The notes: a model not told the origin generated them from the sequence alone. A DNA stretch of 64,000 bases from Mesorhizobium sp. ES1-4 (GCF_020164745.1 NZ_JAIUGV010000003.1:124001-188000); one strand, 5' to 3'. Counted from the stretch's first letter, positions 1 to 11,223 are shown. Numbers and translations: made by a program.

Positions 1-618
1 TTGTCGCCGTCGGGCGCCTCGGCGCTGATCGAGGAAGGCAAGGAAGCGGTGGTCGACAAGGCCTCGCCGGTGCTGGACGCCGATGCCGAGCCGGGTTTTG
101 CCGTGCTGCGCGGGCTCGCCTTGCACAAACTGCTGCAGATGTTGCCCGGCATCGCCGAGGGCGAACGCCAAAATGCGGCAGGGCGTTACCTCGCCCGAAC
201 AGGTGCGGCATGGCCGCAGGCCGAGCGCGAAAAGGCCCTGGCTTCGGTCATGGCTATTCTCACCGACCCCGGCCTCGGCCAGTTGTTCGCTCCGTCGTCG
301 CGTGCCGAGGTCGCCATCATGGGCAGCCTGGAAGTCAAGGGCAAGATCCGCTCCATCTCCGGCAAGATCGACCGGCTTGCGGTGACCACGGATACGGTCT
401 CGATCGTCGACTACAAAACCAACCGGCCAGCTCCTGCTTCCCTGGCCGAGGTTCCCGCCGCCTATCTGCTTCAGCTCGCGCTCTATCGCGCCCTGCTGCA
501 GCCGCTCTATCCCGGACGGGAGGTCAAGGCGGCCCTGCTGTTCACCGAAGCGCCAAGACTGATCGAGCTGCCGGCCCGGGCCATGGACGACGCCCTTGCC
601 CGACTCACGGGAGCGTGA
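1..618 (+). CDS. addA: Double-strand break repair helicase-nuclease AddA, C-terminal part (5' end outside window)
   Basis: This is the last ~205 residues of AddA, the helicase-nuclease subunit that with AddB processes double-strand DNA ends for RecA-dependent repair (the alphaproteobacterial counterpart of RecBCD). The visible part is the RecB-family nuclease domain: an IDRL segment near residue 122 is followed by the motif VDYKTNRP near residue 136, containing the D...DYK catalytic residues, and then by a conserved [18 protein letters not shown] helix. The frame is open at the window start, so the helicase domains lie upstream. It ends 74 bases before trxA, and the addA-trxA neighbourhood is usual in Rhizobiales. 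Assignment is firm; only the fragment can be judged. Confidence 0.93.
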   Translation: MSPSGASALIEEGKEAVVDKASPVLDADAEPGFAVLRGLALHKLLQMLPGIAEGERQNAAGRYLARTGAAWPQAEREKALASVMAILTDPGLGQLFAPSSRAEVAIMGSLEVKGKIRSISGKIDRLAVTTDTVSIVDYKTNRPAPASLAEVPAAYLLQLALYRALLQPLYPGREVKAALLFTEAPRLIELPARAMDDALARLTGA

Positions 619-692
619 CACAAGAACTGCTTGAAGAAGGGCGCGATAACCACCACATTTGGTGCGGCGAAAAATTTCGAAAGGACTTCCGC

Positions 693-1016
693 ATGACCAC
701 CGTCAAGGTCGACAAGAACAATTTCCAGGCCGATGTGCTCAATGCCCAGGTACCGGTCGTGGTCGATTTCTGGGCGGAGTGGTGCGGCCCTTGCAAGATG
801 ATCGCACCGGCGCTCGAGGACATCGCCACCGAACTCGGCGCCAAGGTCAAGATCGCCAAGCTCAACATCGACGAGAATCCCGAACTGGCTGCCGAATACG
901 GTGTGCGCTCGATCCCGACACTGATGATCTTCAAGGGCGGCGAACGCGCTGACATCAAGGTCGGCGCCGCACCCAAGACCGCGCTGTCGCACTGGATCAA
1001 CGGCAATCTCGCCTGA
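693..1016 (+). CDS. trxA: Thioredoxin
   Basis: A 107-residue protein, the normal length of thioredoxin 1, the cytoplasmic disulfide reductase that is recycled by thioredoxin reductase. The active site WCGPCK is present in the context [12 protein letters not shown] near residue 28, and the cis-proline loop [12 protein letters not shown] follows near residue 73. The ATG at 693 is chosen because it gives the canonical N-terminus; the same frame is open far upstream, overlapping the end of addA in another frame, which is not coding. AAAGGAC-type sequence lies just upstream. A clear intrinsic terminator follows at 1040. Confidence 0.97.
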   Translation: MTTVKVDKNNFQADVLNAQVPVVVDFWAEWCGPCKMIAPALEDIATELGAKVKIAKLNIDENPELAAEYGVRSIPTLMIFKGGERADIKVGAAPKTALSHWINGNLA

Positions 1017-1039
1017 TACTATCCGAATTCGAAGCATTG

Positions 1040-1067
1040 AGCCCGGCTATCGATCGCCGGGCTTTTT
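1040..1067 (+). terminator. Intrinsic terminator after trxA
   Basis: An 8-base perfect inverted repeat (AGCCCGGC / GCCGGGCT) with an 8-base loop is followed directly by TTTTT. It starts 24 bases after the trxA stop, so it should end the trxA transcript before the cupin gene. Confidence 0.85.
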
Positions 1068-1150
1068 GTTGGCGTCATCGGTGCGCCGCTCTGGCCCTCA
1101 CATCGGGGCACTCCATGTCCTCTGTTGGCAGCAGAACCAGGGAGAGAGAA

Positions 1151-1432
1151 ATGACCGGATCCGCCAAGGCCACAGTGTTCATCGACAATGAGCGCGTCAT
1201 CGTCACCGAATACCGCTTCCAGCCGGGAGACAACACCGGCTGGCATCGCCACGGCCACGACTATGTCGTCGTGCCGCTGATGGACGGCAAGCTAAAGCTG
1301 GTGACCAAGGACGGAGAAACCTTCGCCGAGATGAAGAAGGGGTCGCCCTATTTCCGCAAGGAGGGCGTCGAACACGACGTCATCAGCGCCAATGAGGGCG
1401 AATACGCCTTTATCGAGATCGAGCTGAAGTAA
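1151..1432 (+). CDS. Small cupin-domain protein
   Basis: A 93-residue single-domain cupin. The first cupin motif is visible as GDNTGWHRHGHDYVVVPLMDG (in two overlapping parts around residues 26-46) with the metal-ligand pattern HxH, and the second motif has a PYFRKEGVEH-type ending with a late histidine. The ATG at 1151 has a purine-rich GGAGAGAGAA ribosome site directly upstream, which decides the start over an upstream in-frame start at 1037. Substrate and role cannot be told; small cupins of this kind bind divalent metal and act as dioxygenase-like enzymes or sensors. It is convergent with folC (15-base gap). Confidence 0.8.
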   Translation: MTGSAKATVFIDNERVIVTEYRFQPGDNTGWHRHGHDYVVVPLMDGKLKLVTKDGETFAEMKKGSPYFRKEGVEHDVISANEGEYAFIEIELK

Positions 1433-1447
1433 GACGCCGAAGCTCCC

Positions 1448-2773
1448 TCAGGTCGGCGGCGTGCCGTTTTCCGCCAGCACCGCCCCGGCCAGATAGAGCG
1501 ACCCGCCGATCAGGATACGCGGCGGCGGGCCGTCCCAGGTGTCGCGCAGCAGCATCAGGGCGCTGGCGACGGAACTCACCGGCTCGGCCGTCAGCCCGGC
1601 TTCCGTGGCGCGGACGGCCAGTTCGTCGTTCGGCACGCCGGCGTCGCTCTGGCTCACCGGCACCGTGTAGACATGCCTGACCAGGCCCTTGAAGGCGCGG
1701 AAATAGCCGCTCTGGTCCTTGGTGTTGATCATACCCGAAATGAGGAAGAGCGGGCGCGGGTTTCTTTCCTCCTGCTCGGCCAGCGCTTCGGCAACGACCA
1801 CGCCGGCGCCCGGATTGTGGCCGCCGTCGAGCCAGATGTCGGCGCCCTTCGGCGCCAGTTCCGCCAGCCGGCCCTGCGCCAGTTTCTGCATGCGGCCTGG
1901 CCAGGCGACGTTGGTCATCGCCTTCTCGGCGGCGCGGTGGCTGACCTCGAAGCCGGCGGCCTTGACCGCGGCAATGGCGGCCGCCGCATTGGCGAACTGA
2001 TGGCGACCGGGCAGCCGCGGCGGCGGCAGGTCCATCAGCCCGTCATCGTCCTGGTAGACCATGCGGCCGTTCTCCTCGAAAGCGAGAAAATCCTGGCCAT
2101 AGACGAGGGTCGGGCATTCCAGCCGCTCGGCGGTGTCGATCAGCACCTGCAGCGCCGTCTCGCTTTCCTGGGCGCCGATGACGACCGGACAGCCGTGCTT
2201 CATGATGCCGGCCTTTTCGGCGGCGATCAGCTCGACACGGTCGCCAAGGTAGGCCTCGTGGTCCATCGACACAGGCATGATCACCGACACGGCCGGCCGC
2301 GCGACGACGTTGGTGGCGTCGAAGCGGCCGCCAAGACCGACCTCGATGATGGCAGCATCGGCCGGATGTTCCGAAAACAGAATGAAGGTGACGGCGGTGA
2401 GAATTTCGAAGACGGTGATCTTCTGGCCGGCATTGGCCTTGGCGACGCGTGCGATGGCCTCCGCGAAGATGTCGTCGTCGACCAGCCTGCCGCCGCCCTC
2501 GGCGGCCAGCCTGTAGCGCTCGTGCCAGCTGACCAGATGCGGGGAGGTGTGGACATGGACGAGCCGGCCGGAAGCTTCCAGCAGCGCCCGCGAGAAGGCG
2601 GCGCAGGAACCCTTGCCGTTGGTGCCGGCAATGTGGATGACCGGCGGCAGCAAGTCCTGCGGATCGCCCAGCCGCTCCAAAAGTCGCGTGATGCGGTCGA
2701 GCGAAAGGTCGAAGCCTTTCGGGTGAAGCGCCATCAAGGCTTCGATTTCGCGGTCGGCGGCAAGGGTCGTCAT
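1448..2773 (-). CDS. folC: Bifunctional folylpolyglutamate synthase / dihydrofolate synthase
   Basis: A Mur-ligase-family enzyme of about 440 residues that adds glutamate to dihydropteroate and to reduced folates with ATP. The P-loop HIAGTNGKGS lies near residue 48, followed by the folate-binding YTSPHL-equivalent segment (VHTSPHLVSWHERYR) and the central ligase segment with a conserved EVGLGGRFDATN. A start at 2791 (MRRDYAM...) is also possible; 2773 gives the usual MTTLAADRE-like N-terminus. It is the last gene of the leftward trpF-trpB-trpA-accD-folC arrangement that is conserved in rhizobia; the gap to accD is ~150 bases and contains a short tandem repeat. Confidence 0.94.
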   Translation of the reverse strand: MTTLAADREIEALMALHPKGFDLSLDRITRLLERLGDPQDLLPPVIHIAGTNGKGSCAAFSRALLEASGRLVHVHTSPHLVSWHERYRLAAEGGGRLVDDDIFAEAIARVAKANAGQKITVFEILTAVTFILFSEHPADAAIIEVGLGGRFDATNVVARPAVSVIMPVSMDHEAYLGDRVELIAAEKAGIMKHGCPVVIGAQESETALQVLIDTAERLECPTLVYGQDFLAFEENGRMVYQDDDGLMDLPPPRLPGRHQFANAAAAIAAVKAAGFEVSHRAAEKAMTNVAWPGRMQKLAQGRLAELAPKGADIWLDGGHNPGAGVVVAEALAEQEERNPRPLFLISGMINTKDQSGYFRAFKGLVRHVYTVPVSQSDAGVPNDELAVRATEAGLTAEPVSSVASALMLLRDTWDGPPPRILIGGSLYLAGAVLAENGTPPT

Positions 2774-2881
2774 GGCATAATCCCGGCGCATGGCCCGGGA
2801 GCCAGAATCGCTCCCGCAATGACCACGGCTGTCAAAAGGCTACAGCGCGCCACGAATGCTGCGCAATCGCTGTTCGCGGCG

Positions 2882-2925
2882 GCCAATGTCGTGTCAGGCC
2901 AATGTCGCGTCAGGCCATTGTAGCG

Positions 2926-2929
<4 letters not shown>
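2882..2929. repeat. Three tandem 16-bp repeats at the accD 3' end
   Basis: Units at 2882-2897, 2898-2913 and 2914-2929 read GCCAATGTCGTGTCAG, GCCAATGTCGCGTCAG and GCCATTGTAGCGTCAA. The first two differ at one position; the third is more diverged and includes the accD stop codon. They occupy the accD-folC spacer. No function can be assigned. Confidence 0.75.
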
Positions 2930-3852
<923 letters not shown>

Positions 3853-3897
3853 CGCTTCGGCTCCTGTCCTGACGAAGAGTGGGAAGAGATAAGAAAA

Positions 3898-4737
3898 CTA
3901 TTCGGCGGCAGCAAGGCGGGCCGATCGCACGCCTTGTGCGAGGCCGCTGACCAGCGTGGCGACGGCCTCGGCTGGGTCGGCGGTCTTTTCGCCCTTCGGT
4001 CCCAGCACATTGGCGACCGCATTGACGATCGCCGTGCCGACGACCACGCCGTCGGCGTTGGCGCCGATGACGCGCGCCTGTTCGGCGGTCTTGACGCCGA
4101 AGCCGACGCAGACGGGCAGCTCCGTGTGCCCCTTGATGCGCTTCACGGCAGAGGCCACCTTGCCGGTGTCTGCCAGTGCCGCTCCGGTGATGCCGGTCAT
4201 CGACACGTAATAGACGAAGCCGGAGGTGTTCTGCAGCACCTTGGGCAGGCGCTTGTCGTCGGTGGTCGGCGTCGCCAGCCGGATGAAGTTGATGCCGGCC
4301 TTCAGCGCCGGAATGCAGAGCTCCTCGTCCATCTCCGGCGGCAGGTCGACGACGATCAGTCCATCGATGCCGCTCTTCTTCGCGTCGACGAGGAAACGAT
4401 CGACGCCGTAGATATAGATCGGGTTGTAATAGCCCATCAGCACGATAGGCGTTTCGTCATCGCCGGCGCGAAAGTCCGAAGCCAGTTCAAGCGTCTTCAC
4501 CAACGTCTGGCCGCCTTTCAGCGCGCGCAGGCCGGCGGCCTGAATCGCCGGGCCGTCGGCCATCGGGTCGGAGAATGGCATTCCCATCTCGATCACGTCG
4601 GCGCCGGCCCTTGGCAGTGCCTTCATGATCGACAGCGACGTTTCATAGTCGGGGTCGCCGCCCATGAAATAGGTGACCAGCGCCGGGCGGCCTTCGGCCT
4701 TCAGCTTCGCCATGCGGCGATCGATGCGGGTTGTCAT
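3898..4737 (-). CDS. trpA: Tryptophan synthase alpha chain
   Basis: A 279-residue TIM-barrel enzyme that cleaves indole-3-glycerol phosphate to indole and glyceraldehyde 3-phosphate in the alpha2beta2 complex. The family signature is seen in the segment [15 protein letters not shown] (catalytic Glu region), followed by [23 protein letters not shown] (catalytic Asp) and the phosphate-binding GFGVKTAEQ loop. It starts 3 bases after the trpB stop, so the two are probably translationally linked. Confident assignment. Confidence 0.97.
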   Translation of the reverse strand: MTTRIDRRMAKLKAEGRPALVTYFMGGDPDYETSLSIMKALPRAGADVIEMGMPFSDPMADGPAIQAAGLRALKGGQTLVKTLELASDFRAGDDETPIVLMGYYNPIYIYGVDRFLVDAKKSGIDGLIVVDLPPEMDEELCIPALKAGINFIRLATPTTDDKRLPKVLQNTSGFVYYVSMTGITGAALADTGKVASAVKRIKGHTELPVCVGFGVKTAEQARVIGANADGVVVGTAIVNAVANVLGPKGEKTADPAEAVATLVSGLAQGVRSARLAAAE

Positions 4738-4740
4738 GAT

Positions 4741-5991
<1,251 letters not shown>

Positions 5992-6016
5992 CGCCGATCT
6001 CCTGGATCTGTACTTT

Positions 6017-6065
6017 GAGCATGTCCCTGTCGGAAAACCGGTTCCCACTTTTCCGGGACATGCTC
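6017..6065. repeat. Palindromic rhizobial intergenic repeat between trpF and trpB
   Basis: Outer arms GAGCATGTCCC and GGGACATGCTC form a perfect 11-bp inverted repeat around an imperfect inner hairpin (CGGAAAACCGG ... CTTTTCCG). This short palindrome is a familiar dispersed intergenic element of Mesorhizobium-type genomes (RIME-like); the family name is from memory, the palindrome is directly visible. It would fold in the trpF-trpB transcript. Confidence 0.8.
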
Positions 6066-6082
6066 AGGGTTCGAAATTTTGT

Positions 6083-6742
6083 TCAGGCGGCGCGGTCGTC
6101 CCGCGCGGCCCTGACGGCCCGGAAAAACTGTTCGATCAGCGCCGGATCCTTGACGCCCGGCGCGCTTTCCACGCCCGACGAAATATCTATCGCGGGCGGA
6201 TTGGCAAGCCGAAGGGCATCGCCGATGTTTGCGGCGTTGAGCCCACCGGAAAGCATGTAATCGATCCCGGCGTCAAGGCCGGCAAGGATGCGCCAGTCGA
6301 AGGCGACGCCATTGCCGCCCGGCAGCGCGGAGCCCTTCGGCGGCTTGGCGTCGAACAGGAAGCGGTCGGCAATGCCGGCGAACGGCTTTATCCGTTCGAG
6401 ATCGGCAGCCTCGGCGAGCGGCAACGCCTTCATCACCGGTAGGCCGTGACGGGCTTTCAGCTCCGCAATCCGCTCGGGGGTTTCGGAGCCATGCATCTGC
6501 AGCATGTCGGGCTGCATCTTTTCCACGATTTCCGCGATGAAAGCGTCGCTGGCATCGACGGTGACGGCAACCGCCAAGGCCTTGCCACGTGCTGCTTCGC
6601 GCAGACGGCCGGCTTCGGCCGGCTCGACATAGCGCGGGCTTTTGGCGAAAAAAATGAAACCGACATGGCTGGCGCCGCCGGCCAATGCCGCGGCCATTGC
6701 CTTGTCGGTTTTCAAGCCGCAGATCTTGATGTCGAGCGCCAT
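6083..6742 (-). CDS. trpF: Phosphoribosylanthranilate isomerase
   Basis: A 219-residue TIM-barrel isomerase of tryptophan synthesis converting phosphoribosylanthranilate to CdRP. The N-terminal motif KICGLKT holds the catalytic Cys, followed by HVGFIFFAKSPRYV, LQMHGSE, FLFDAKPP (catalytic Asp region) and the phosphate-binding LSGGLNAANIGDA and DISSGVE segments. The ATG at 6742 gives the canonical MALDIKICG N-terminus; an upstream in-frame start at 6808 would add 22 residues with no family match. It is the first gene of the trpFBA-accD-folC operon. Confidence 0.95.
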   Translation of the reverse strand: MALDIKICGLKTDKAMAAALAGGASHVGFIFFAKSPRYVEPAEAGRLREAARGKALAVAVTVDASDAFIAEIVEKMQPDMLQMHGSETPERIAELKARHGLPVMKALPLAEAADLERIKPFAGIADRFLFDAKPPKGSALPGGNGVAFDWRILAGLDAGIDYMLSGGLNAANIGDALRLANPPAIDISSGVESAPGVKDPALIEQFFRAVRAARDDRAA

Positions 6743-6852
6743 GGCGCGGAATTCGCACGAAAAGCGGCAAGAGTCGAGAAAAAGCATGCAGTTTGCCGGC
6801 AAGGCCAAAGGCGCTACCTATGGTGGATAGCATGCCAGGCGGGAGAAAGATC

Positions 6853-7071
6853 ATGGCCGACCAGACCGTTGCCGAACTGAAGCAGAAGATCGCACAGGCG
6901 CGCGAGGTCATCGCGCATCTCCTGGACAAGGCCGCCTTCAACGGCGCCGAAGCACATCGGGCGCTGGATTATTTCAGCAGCGACGGCTTCGACCGGAATT
7001 TTCTGCCCTGGCCGCACCATGCCGATGAGGGATTGCGGCCGGATGAGCTCAACGCGGCCAATGACGATTGA
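6853..7071 (+). CDS. Small hydrophilic protein of unknown function (72 aa)
   Basis: A 72-residue acidic protein starting MADQTVAELKQKIAQ, with a GGGAGAAAGA ribosome site just before the ATG at 6853. The N-terminal half is probably one long helix (residues 3-30); the C-terminal half has the motif FLPWPHHADEGLRPDELN, which looks conserved rather than random. It runs divergently from trpF. I do not recognise the family and assign no function. Confidence 0.6.
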   Translation: MADQTVAELKQKIAQAREVIAHLLDKAAFNGAEAHRALDYFSSDGFDRNFLPWPHHADEGLRPDELNAANDD

Positions 7072-7077
7072 CGCGCC

Positions 7078-7836
7078 CTACTCGAACATGATCGCCTGCA
7101 GGGCGCCACCGTTGCGCTTCAGCCAGTCCTTGCAGCGGTCGGTGTCGGGGCAGAGCTTTTCGCACAGTTTCCAGAATTTCGGACCGTGGTTCATCTCCTT
7201 GAGATGCGCCACTTCATGCGCGACGAGGTAGTTTATGACAGGCTGCGGCGCCATCATGATGCGCCAGGAGAAGGAAAGGTTGCCTTCGGAGGTGCAGGAA
7301 CCCCAGCGGCTGGAGGTGTCCTTGTAGCGGATCGCCTTGGCGCGCTTGCCGAGCGCCTCGGTGTGCCTGACGACCAGCTTCTCGATCTCCTTCTTGGCCT
7401 CGCGCTTCAAAAAGTCGGCGATGCGGCGTGGCAGGTGGATGCGCTCGCCATGCACGATCAGCAGCGGACCGCGCTCGTCGCGCGACACGGTGACGGTGCC
7501 GCGCTTCGACGGCTCATGGACGATGCGGTGTGGCACGCCGCGTACCGGGATCTTGATACCGGGCCGCACCTGCGGGCGCGTCGGCACCTTGGCCAGGCGC
7601 TGCTCCAGCCAGTCCTGGTGCCGCTCCAGGAACCTGTCCACCTCACCGCGGCGCAGGCCCGGCGGCACGGTGATGCGCAGGCCCTGGCCACCGGAATCGA
7701 TGCGCAGCGTCAGACGCTTTGCCCTGGCGCTCTCGACGATCTTGAGCGGCAGTGTTCGGCCGGCGACGCAGTATTCCCGCTCCACGACGGGCGTGGGCTT
7801 GGGCTTCGTCAGATTGCGGAAGAACCCGATGGTCAT
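7078..7836 (-). CDS. YgjP-family zinc metallohydrolase (DUF45/SprT-like)
   Basis: A 252-residue protein of the YgjP/DUF45 family. The zinc-binding motif HEVAH is in the context YLVAHEVAHLKEMNHGPKFW near residue 210, giving the family HExxH-x(5)-H arrangement. The preceding segment SRWGSCTSEGNLSFSWRI is also diagnostic. These predicted metallohydrolases are cytoplasmic and their substrates are mostly unknown. It is convergent with the small protein at 6853. Confidence 0.9.
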   Translation of the reverse strand: MTIGFFRNLTKPKPTPVVEREYCVAGRTLPLKIVESARAKRLTLRIDSGGQGLRITVPPGLRRGEVDRFLERHQDWLEQRLAKVPTRPQVRPGIKIPVRGVPHRIVHEPSKRGTVTVSRDERGPLLIVHGERIHLPRRIADFLKREAKKEIEKLVVRHTEALGKRAKAIRYKDTSSRWGSCTSEGNLSFSWRIMMAPQPVINYLVAHEVAHLKEMNHGPKFWKLCEKLCPDTDRCKDWLKRNGGALQAIMFE

Positions 7837-7934
7837 GGCGGGACGATACGCGATTCGAGGAAAACGAATAGAACAAAAAAGAAACGGCGCCGCTCGCGCG
7901 ACGCCGTCATCCTACCTTGGCTTGTCGCAAAGCC

Positions 7935-8417
7935 TCAGTCGTCGAGCAGGCCCGAGCCCTTGCCACGCTTGGTGGGGGCCGTTTCGGTGCTCGGATCGGT
8001 CTTGGTCGGGGCGGTCGACTTGTTGCGGTTCGCCATGAACCGGTCGAACTCGTCCTGATCCTTGGCGCGGCGCAATTCGCGCGCGTACTCGTCGAACTGC
8101 GTCAGCATCTCGTCGAGCTTGCGGCGCTCTTCGTTCAGGCGCTCAAGCTCCTTTTCGCGCCAGTCGTCGAAAGCGACGTTGCCGGTGCGGGCGGAGCCAT
8201 TGCCCCAGCGCGCGGCCTTGTCGGAACCACGGCGGCAGCCGGCGAAGATGCCGTCGGTCGCGCGGTTGACGTCACGCTTGAAGCCCTCGAGCCGGTCGCC
8301 CCAGATGATGTAGGCGAGCATGGCGAAGCCGAGCGGCCAGAACACCATGAAGCCGATCACCATCAACGCGATGGTCGCCGGCGTCCAGGCCGGGCGGATC
8401 AATGCAGATGTGTTCAT
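7935..8417 (-). CDS. DUF2852 membrane-anchored protein
   Basis: A 160-residue protein with one or two membrane segments near residues 14-40 (ALMVIGFMVFWPLGFAMLAYIIW), a linker containing GNGSARTGNVAFDDWRE, a coiled-coil-like acidic/basic region of about residues 88-125 (LERLNEERRKLDEM...) and a Ser/Thr/Lys-rich tail. This matches the alphaproteobacterial DUF2852 family, function unknown. The last 30 residues are low complexity. It probably sits in the inner membrane with a cytoplasmic coiled coil. Confidence 0.85.
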   Translation of the reverse strand: MNTSALIRPAWTPATIALMVIGFMVFWPLGFAMLAYIIWGDRLEGFKRDVNRATDGIFAGCRRGSDKAARWGNGSARTGNVAFDDWREKELERLNEERRKLDEMLTQFDEYARELRRAKDQDEFDRFMANRNKSTAPTKTDPSTETAPTKRGKGSGLLDD

Positions 8418-8534
8418 TTTCTCCCATTCCTTCGGTTGGAGACAGCCAGGACCGGCTGCGTGGAATCGAAATGGGAAGGCGAAAACGGCGATTCAAGACA
8501 ATGTCAGGCGAAACCGGACAAGGTTCTGAAATGA

Positions 8535-9677
8535 TTATCGCTTTTTGAGCATATCCAGGGAAAGCACGACCAACCCGGCGACGAGGCCCCAAAATGCCGC
8601 ACCGACGCCGAACAGCGTCAGCCCGGAGGCGGTGACGACGAAAGTGACGGTGGCGGCCATGCGGTCGCCCTCATCCTTCAGCGCGATCGCCAGCGCGTTG
8701 GCAAGCGAGGCCATCAGCGCAAGACCCGCCACCAACACGATCAGGCTCTGCGGCAGGACGGCGAAGATCGCCACCAGCGAAGCACCGAAAACCGCGAAGA
8801 TGAGATAGGCGAGCGCGTAGAACGGGCCGGTCTTCCAGCGTTCGGCCGGATCGGGATGCACGTCGGGGCCAGTGCAGATGGCCGCCGAGATCGCCGCCAG
8901 ATTGGTGGTCCCGGCCCCGAACGGCGCCGACAAGAGCGAGAACAGGCCGGTGACACCGATCAGCGGGCCGGGCTCGGGGTGGTACCCCGCGGCGCGCAGC
9001 ACGGCGAGGCCGGAAAGGTTCTGCGAGGCCATGGTGACGAGATAGAGCGGCAGCGCCAGGCCGATGATCGCCTTGGCGGTGAAATGGGGAGCAATAAACG
9101 TCAGTGTGGACAGTTCGGGCGTGGGCAAGCCGCCGACACGGCCCGTAAGGAAGGCGGCAAGACCACCGCCAACCAGCACCGCCAGGACCGACAGCGCCGG
9201 ATTGAACAGCCGGATGACAAAGAATGCCGCGATCAGCGGCAGGATGAGCCACGGGTCCTCCGGAATGGCTTTCATGGCGTTGATGGCAAAGGTGACGACG
9301 ATGCCGGCCAGCATGCCGGAGGCGACCGAAGCCGGTATTCTCGATATCAGCCGGGTGAGCGGCCCAAACAGGCCGGTTGCGACCAACAGCACGCCCGTGA
9401 CGATATAGGCGCCGACAGCCTCGCCCATCGAGAAGCCGCTCGAGGCGGCGACCAGCGCCAGGCCCGGCGTCGACCAGGCGGTGATGACAGGCATTTTCGT
9501 TCGCCATGACAGCCACAGGCACTCGACCGTCATGGCCAGACAGATCGCCGTCACGCCGCTCGCCGTCTCGACCTGCGTCGCGCCGACCGCCCTGGCGGCG
9601 GCGATGACGATGGCCAGCGTGCCGCCAAAGCCGACGATAGCCGCGACGAAGGCGGAGACCGGGATGGAAAGGCGCAT
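8535..9677 (-). CDS. BenE-family benzoate/H+ symporter-like transporter
   Basis: A 380-residue, very hydrophobic protein with about 11-12 predicted membrane segments. The sequence matches the BenE family (benzoate membrane transport protein): AWSTPGLALVAASSGF near the N-terminal third, SGMLAGIVVTFAI, LVTMASQNLSGLAVLRAAGY and the FGAGTTNLAAISAAICTGPDVHPD segment typical of the family. The ATG at 9677 gives the family N-terminus. It lies directly downstream of, and overlaps nothing but nearly touches, the hydrolase gene (stop at 9680), so they are probably co-transcribed. The real substrate is not determined by sequence. Confidence 0.88.
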   Translation of the reverse strand: MRLSIPVSAFVAAIVGFGGTLAIVIAAARAVGATQVETASGVTAICLAMTVECLWLSWRTKMPVITAWSTPGLALVAASSGFSMGEAVGAYIVTGVLLVATGLFGPLTRLISRIPASVASGMLAGIVVTFAINAMKAIPEDPWLILPLIAAFFVIRLFNPALSVLAVLVGGGLAAFLTGRVGGLPTPELSTLTFIAPHFTAKAIIGLALPLYLVTMASQNLSGLAVLRAAGYHPEPGPLIGVTGLFSLLSAPFGAGTTNLAAISAAICTGPDVHPDPAERWKTGPFYALAYLIFAVFGASLVAIFAVLPQSLIVLVAGLALMASLANALAIALKDEGDRMAATVTFVVTASGLTLFGVGAAFWGLVAGLVVLSLDMLKKR

Positions 9678-9679
9678 CC

Positions 9680-10471
9680 TCACTTGCCCCGCCCGGCCCC
9701 TCGGTCGGCCCCCCGGTCGGCCATGTCGCCGACGGCCCGCACCAGCATGTCGAGATCCTGCGGCCGCGACAGGCGATGGTCGCCGTCGGGAATGAGCGAC
9801 AGTGTGACGTCGTCGGCCGGCAACAGGGCGGCGAGCTTCAGCGCGTGGCTCGACGGCACGTCCGCATCGCCCAGTCCCTGCAAGATGTGAACCGGGCAAT
9901 GCGTGTCGATCGGCCCGGTCATCACACGGTTTTCGCGCCCGTCCTCGATCAGGGCGCGGGTATAGATGTAAGGTTCGGCGGAATAGTCCGATGGCTCCGC
10001 GAAGAAGCCTTTTTCAGCGAGGTCGCGCTTCTGCGCCTCGGTCAGCGCCGGTTCGATCAGGTCGCTGGTGAAATCCGGCGCTGGCGCCAGCAGCACCAGT
10101 CCGATGACGCTTGCGTCTCCCGCCTTGCGCAATTCCTGCACCATGCGCAACGCGATCCAGGCACCCATGGACGAGCCGACCAGGATTTGATCGCCGTTGG
10201 CGAAATGCCGGAAAACCGCAAGGCTTTGCGCAAGCCATGCCGAAATCGTGCCGTCGGCGAAGACGCCACCGGATTCGCCATGGCCCGAATAGTCGTGACG
10301 CAGGAAGGCCCGGCCCTCCCGTGCCGTCCAGTCCGACAGCCTCTCGGCCTTCGTGCCCAGCATGTCCGACTTGTAGCCGCCGAGCCAGACGATGCCGGGC
10401 GTCGAGCCGTCGGTATGGCGCACGGCGATATCGGAGCCATCGATATCCAGAAAGGTCGGAGCAGAGGTCAT
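9680..10471 (-). CDS. Alpha/beta hydrolase
   Basis: A 263-residue alpha/beta-hydrolase-fold protein. The oxyanion region WLGGYKSDMLG and RHDYSGHGESGG precede the nucleophile elbow GSSMGAW (Ser near residue 104); a late acid and His (PDGDHRLSR) complete the triad. It resembles the CGI-58/mycophenolic-acid acyl-glucuronide esterase-like group but the substrate is unknown. The ATG at 10471 removes an upstream 31-residue extension that has no family match. It is probably in one transcript with the BenE-type transporter, which suggests hydrolysis of a small ester or conjugate followed by transport, an inference only. Confidence 0.85.
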   Translation of the reverse strand: MTSAPTFLDIDGSDIAVRHTDGSTPGIVWLGGYKSDMLGTKAERLSDWTAREGRAFLRHDYSGHGESGGVFADGTISAWLAQSLAVFRHFANGDQILVGSSMGAWIALRMVQELRKAGDASVIGLVLLAPAPDFTSDLIEPALTEAQKRDLAEKGFFAEPSDYSAEPYIYTRALIEDGRENRVMTGPIDTHCPVHILQGLGDADVPSSHALKLAALLPADDVTLSLIPDGDHRLSRPQDLDMLVRAVGDMADRGADRGAGRGK

Positions 10472-10686
10472 GGCTGCGGGGCGGTCCTGGTTTTTCTCAC
10501 GCCTCGCTTTTGGCACGGCCAAAGCCAAGGCGGAAAGTGCCCGCGATGTTTCTTTGCTTGGCACAGGCTCGTGATCAGGTGATTTCTTGAGAACGTTGTG
10601 CTATTGACTTGCGCCGCGCGCTTCCCACATTGGCGCGTCCGCACCAGATTTGTACCCTGAACGAAACGGCCAAGGAGACCACGACC

Positions 10687-11223
10687 ATTCGCAGACCTTT
10701 CAAAGCAGCGGCGCCGACCAAGGATGGGCCGCGCTCCAACCGTGACATCCGGGTTCCCCGGGTCCAGCTTATCGACGCCGAAGGCCAGAACCGTGGCGAT
10801 GTTTCCATCAATGACGCATTGCTGCTCGCCGAAGAGGCTGGGCTCGATCTTGTCGAAATATCGCCCAACGCGGTGCCGCCCGTCGTAAAGATTCTCGATC
10901 TCGGCAAATTGAAATACGCCAACCAGAAGAAGGCGGCCGAGGCGCGCAAGAACCAGAAGGTCATCGAGATCAAGGAGATCAAGATGCGCCCGAACATCGA
11001 CAGCCATGACTATGAGACAAAGATGAAGGCGGTCCGCCGCTTCTTCGAGGAAGGCGACAAGGTCAAGCTGACACTGCGCTTCCGCGGCCGCGAGATGGCG
11101 CATATGGAACTCGGCATGCAGCTTCTGAACAAGGTGCGCGAGGAGGTGGCGACCATTGCCAAGGTGGAGGCCGAGCCGAAGCTCGAAGGCCGCCAGATGA
11201 TGATGGTGCTGGCACCGCGCTGA
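10687..11223 (+). CDS. infC: Translation initiation factor IF-3 (AUU start codon)
   Basis: A 178-residue IF-3, which binds the 30S subunit, keeps it dissociated from 50S and proofreads the start codon. The family features are clear: [32 protein letters not shown], then the basic linker [11 protein letters not shown] and the C-terminal domain [17 protein letters not shown]...FRGREMAH. No ATG/GTG/TTG fits the known N-terminus; the codon ATT at 10687, 9 bases after AAGGAG (10672-10677), gives the expected (M)RRPFKAAAP start. AUU initiation of infC is the classical basis of its autoregulation in E. coli, and this arrangement indicates the same here. Confidence 0.95.
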   Translation: MRRPFKAAAPTKDGPRSNRDIRVPRVQLIDAEGQNRGDVSINDALLLAEEAGLDLVEISPNAVPPVVKILDLGKLKYANQKKAAEARKNQKVIEIKEIKMRPNIDSHDYETKMKAVRRFFEEGDKVKLTLRFRGREMAHMELGMQLLNKVREEVATIAKVEAEPKLEGRQMMMVLAPR

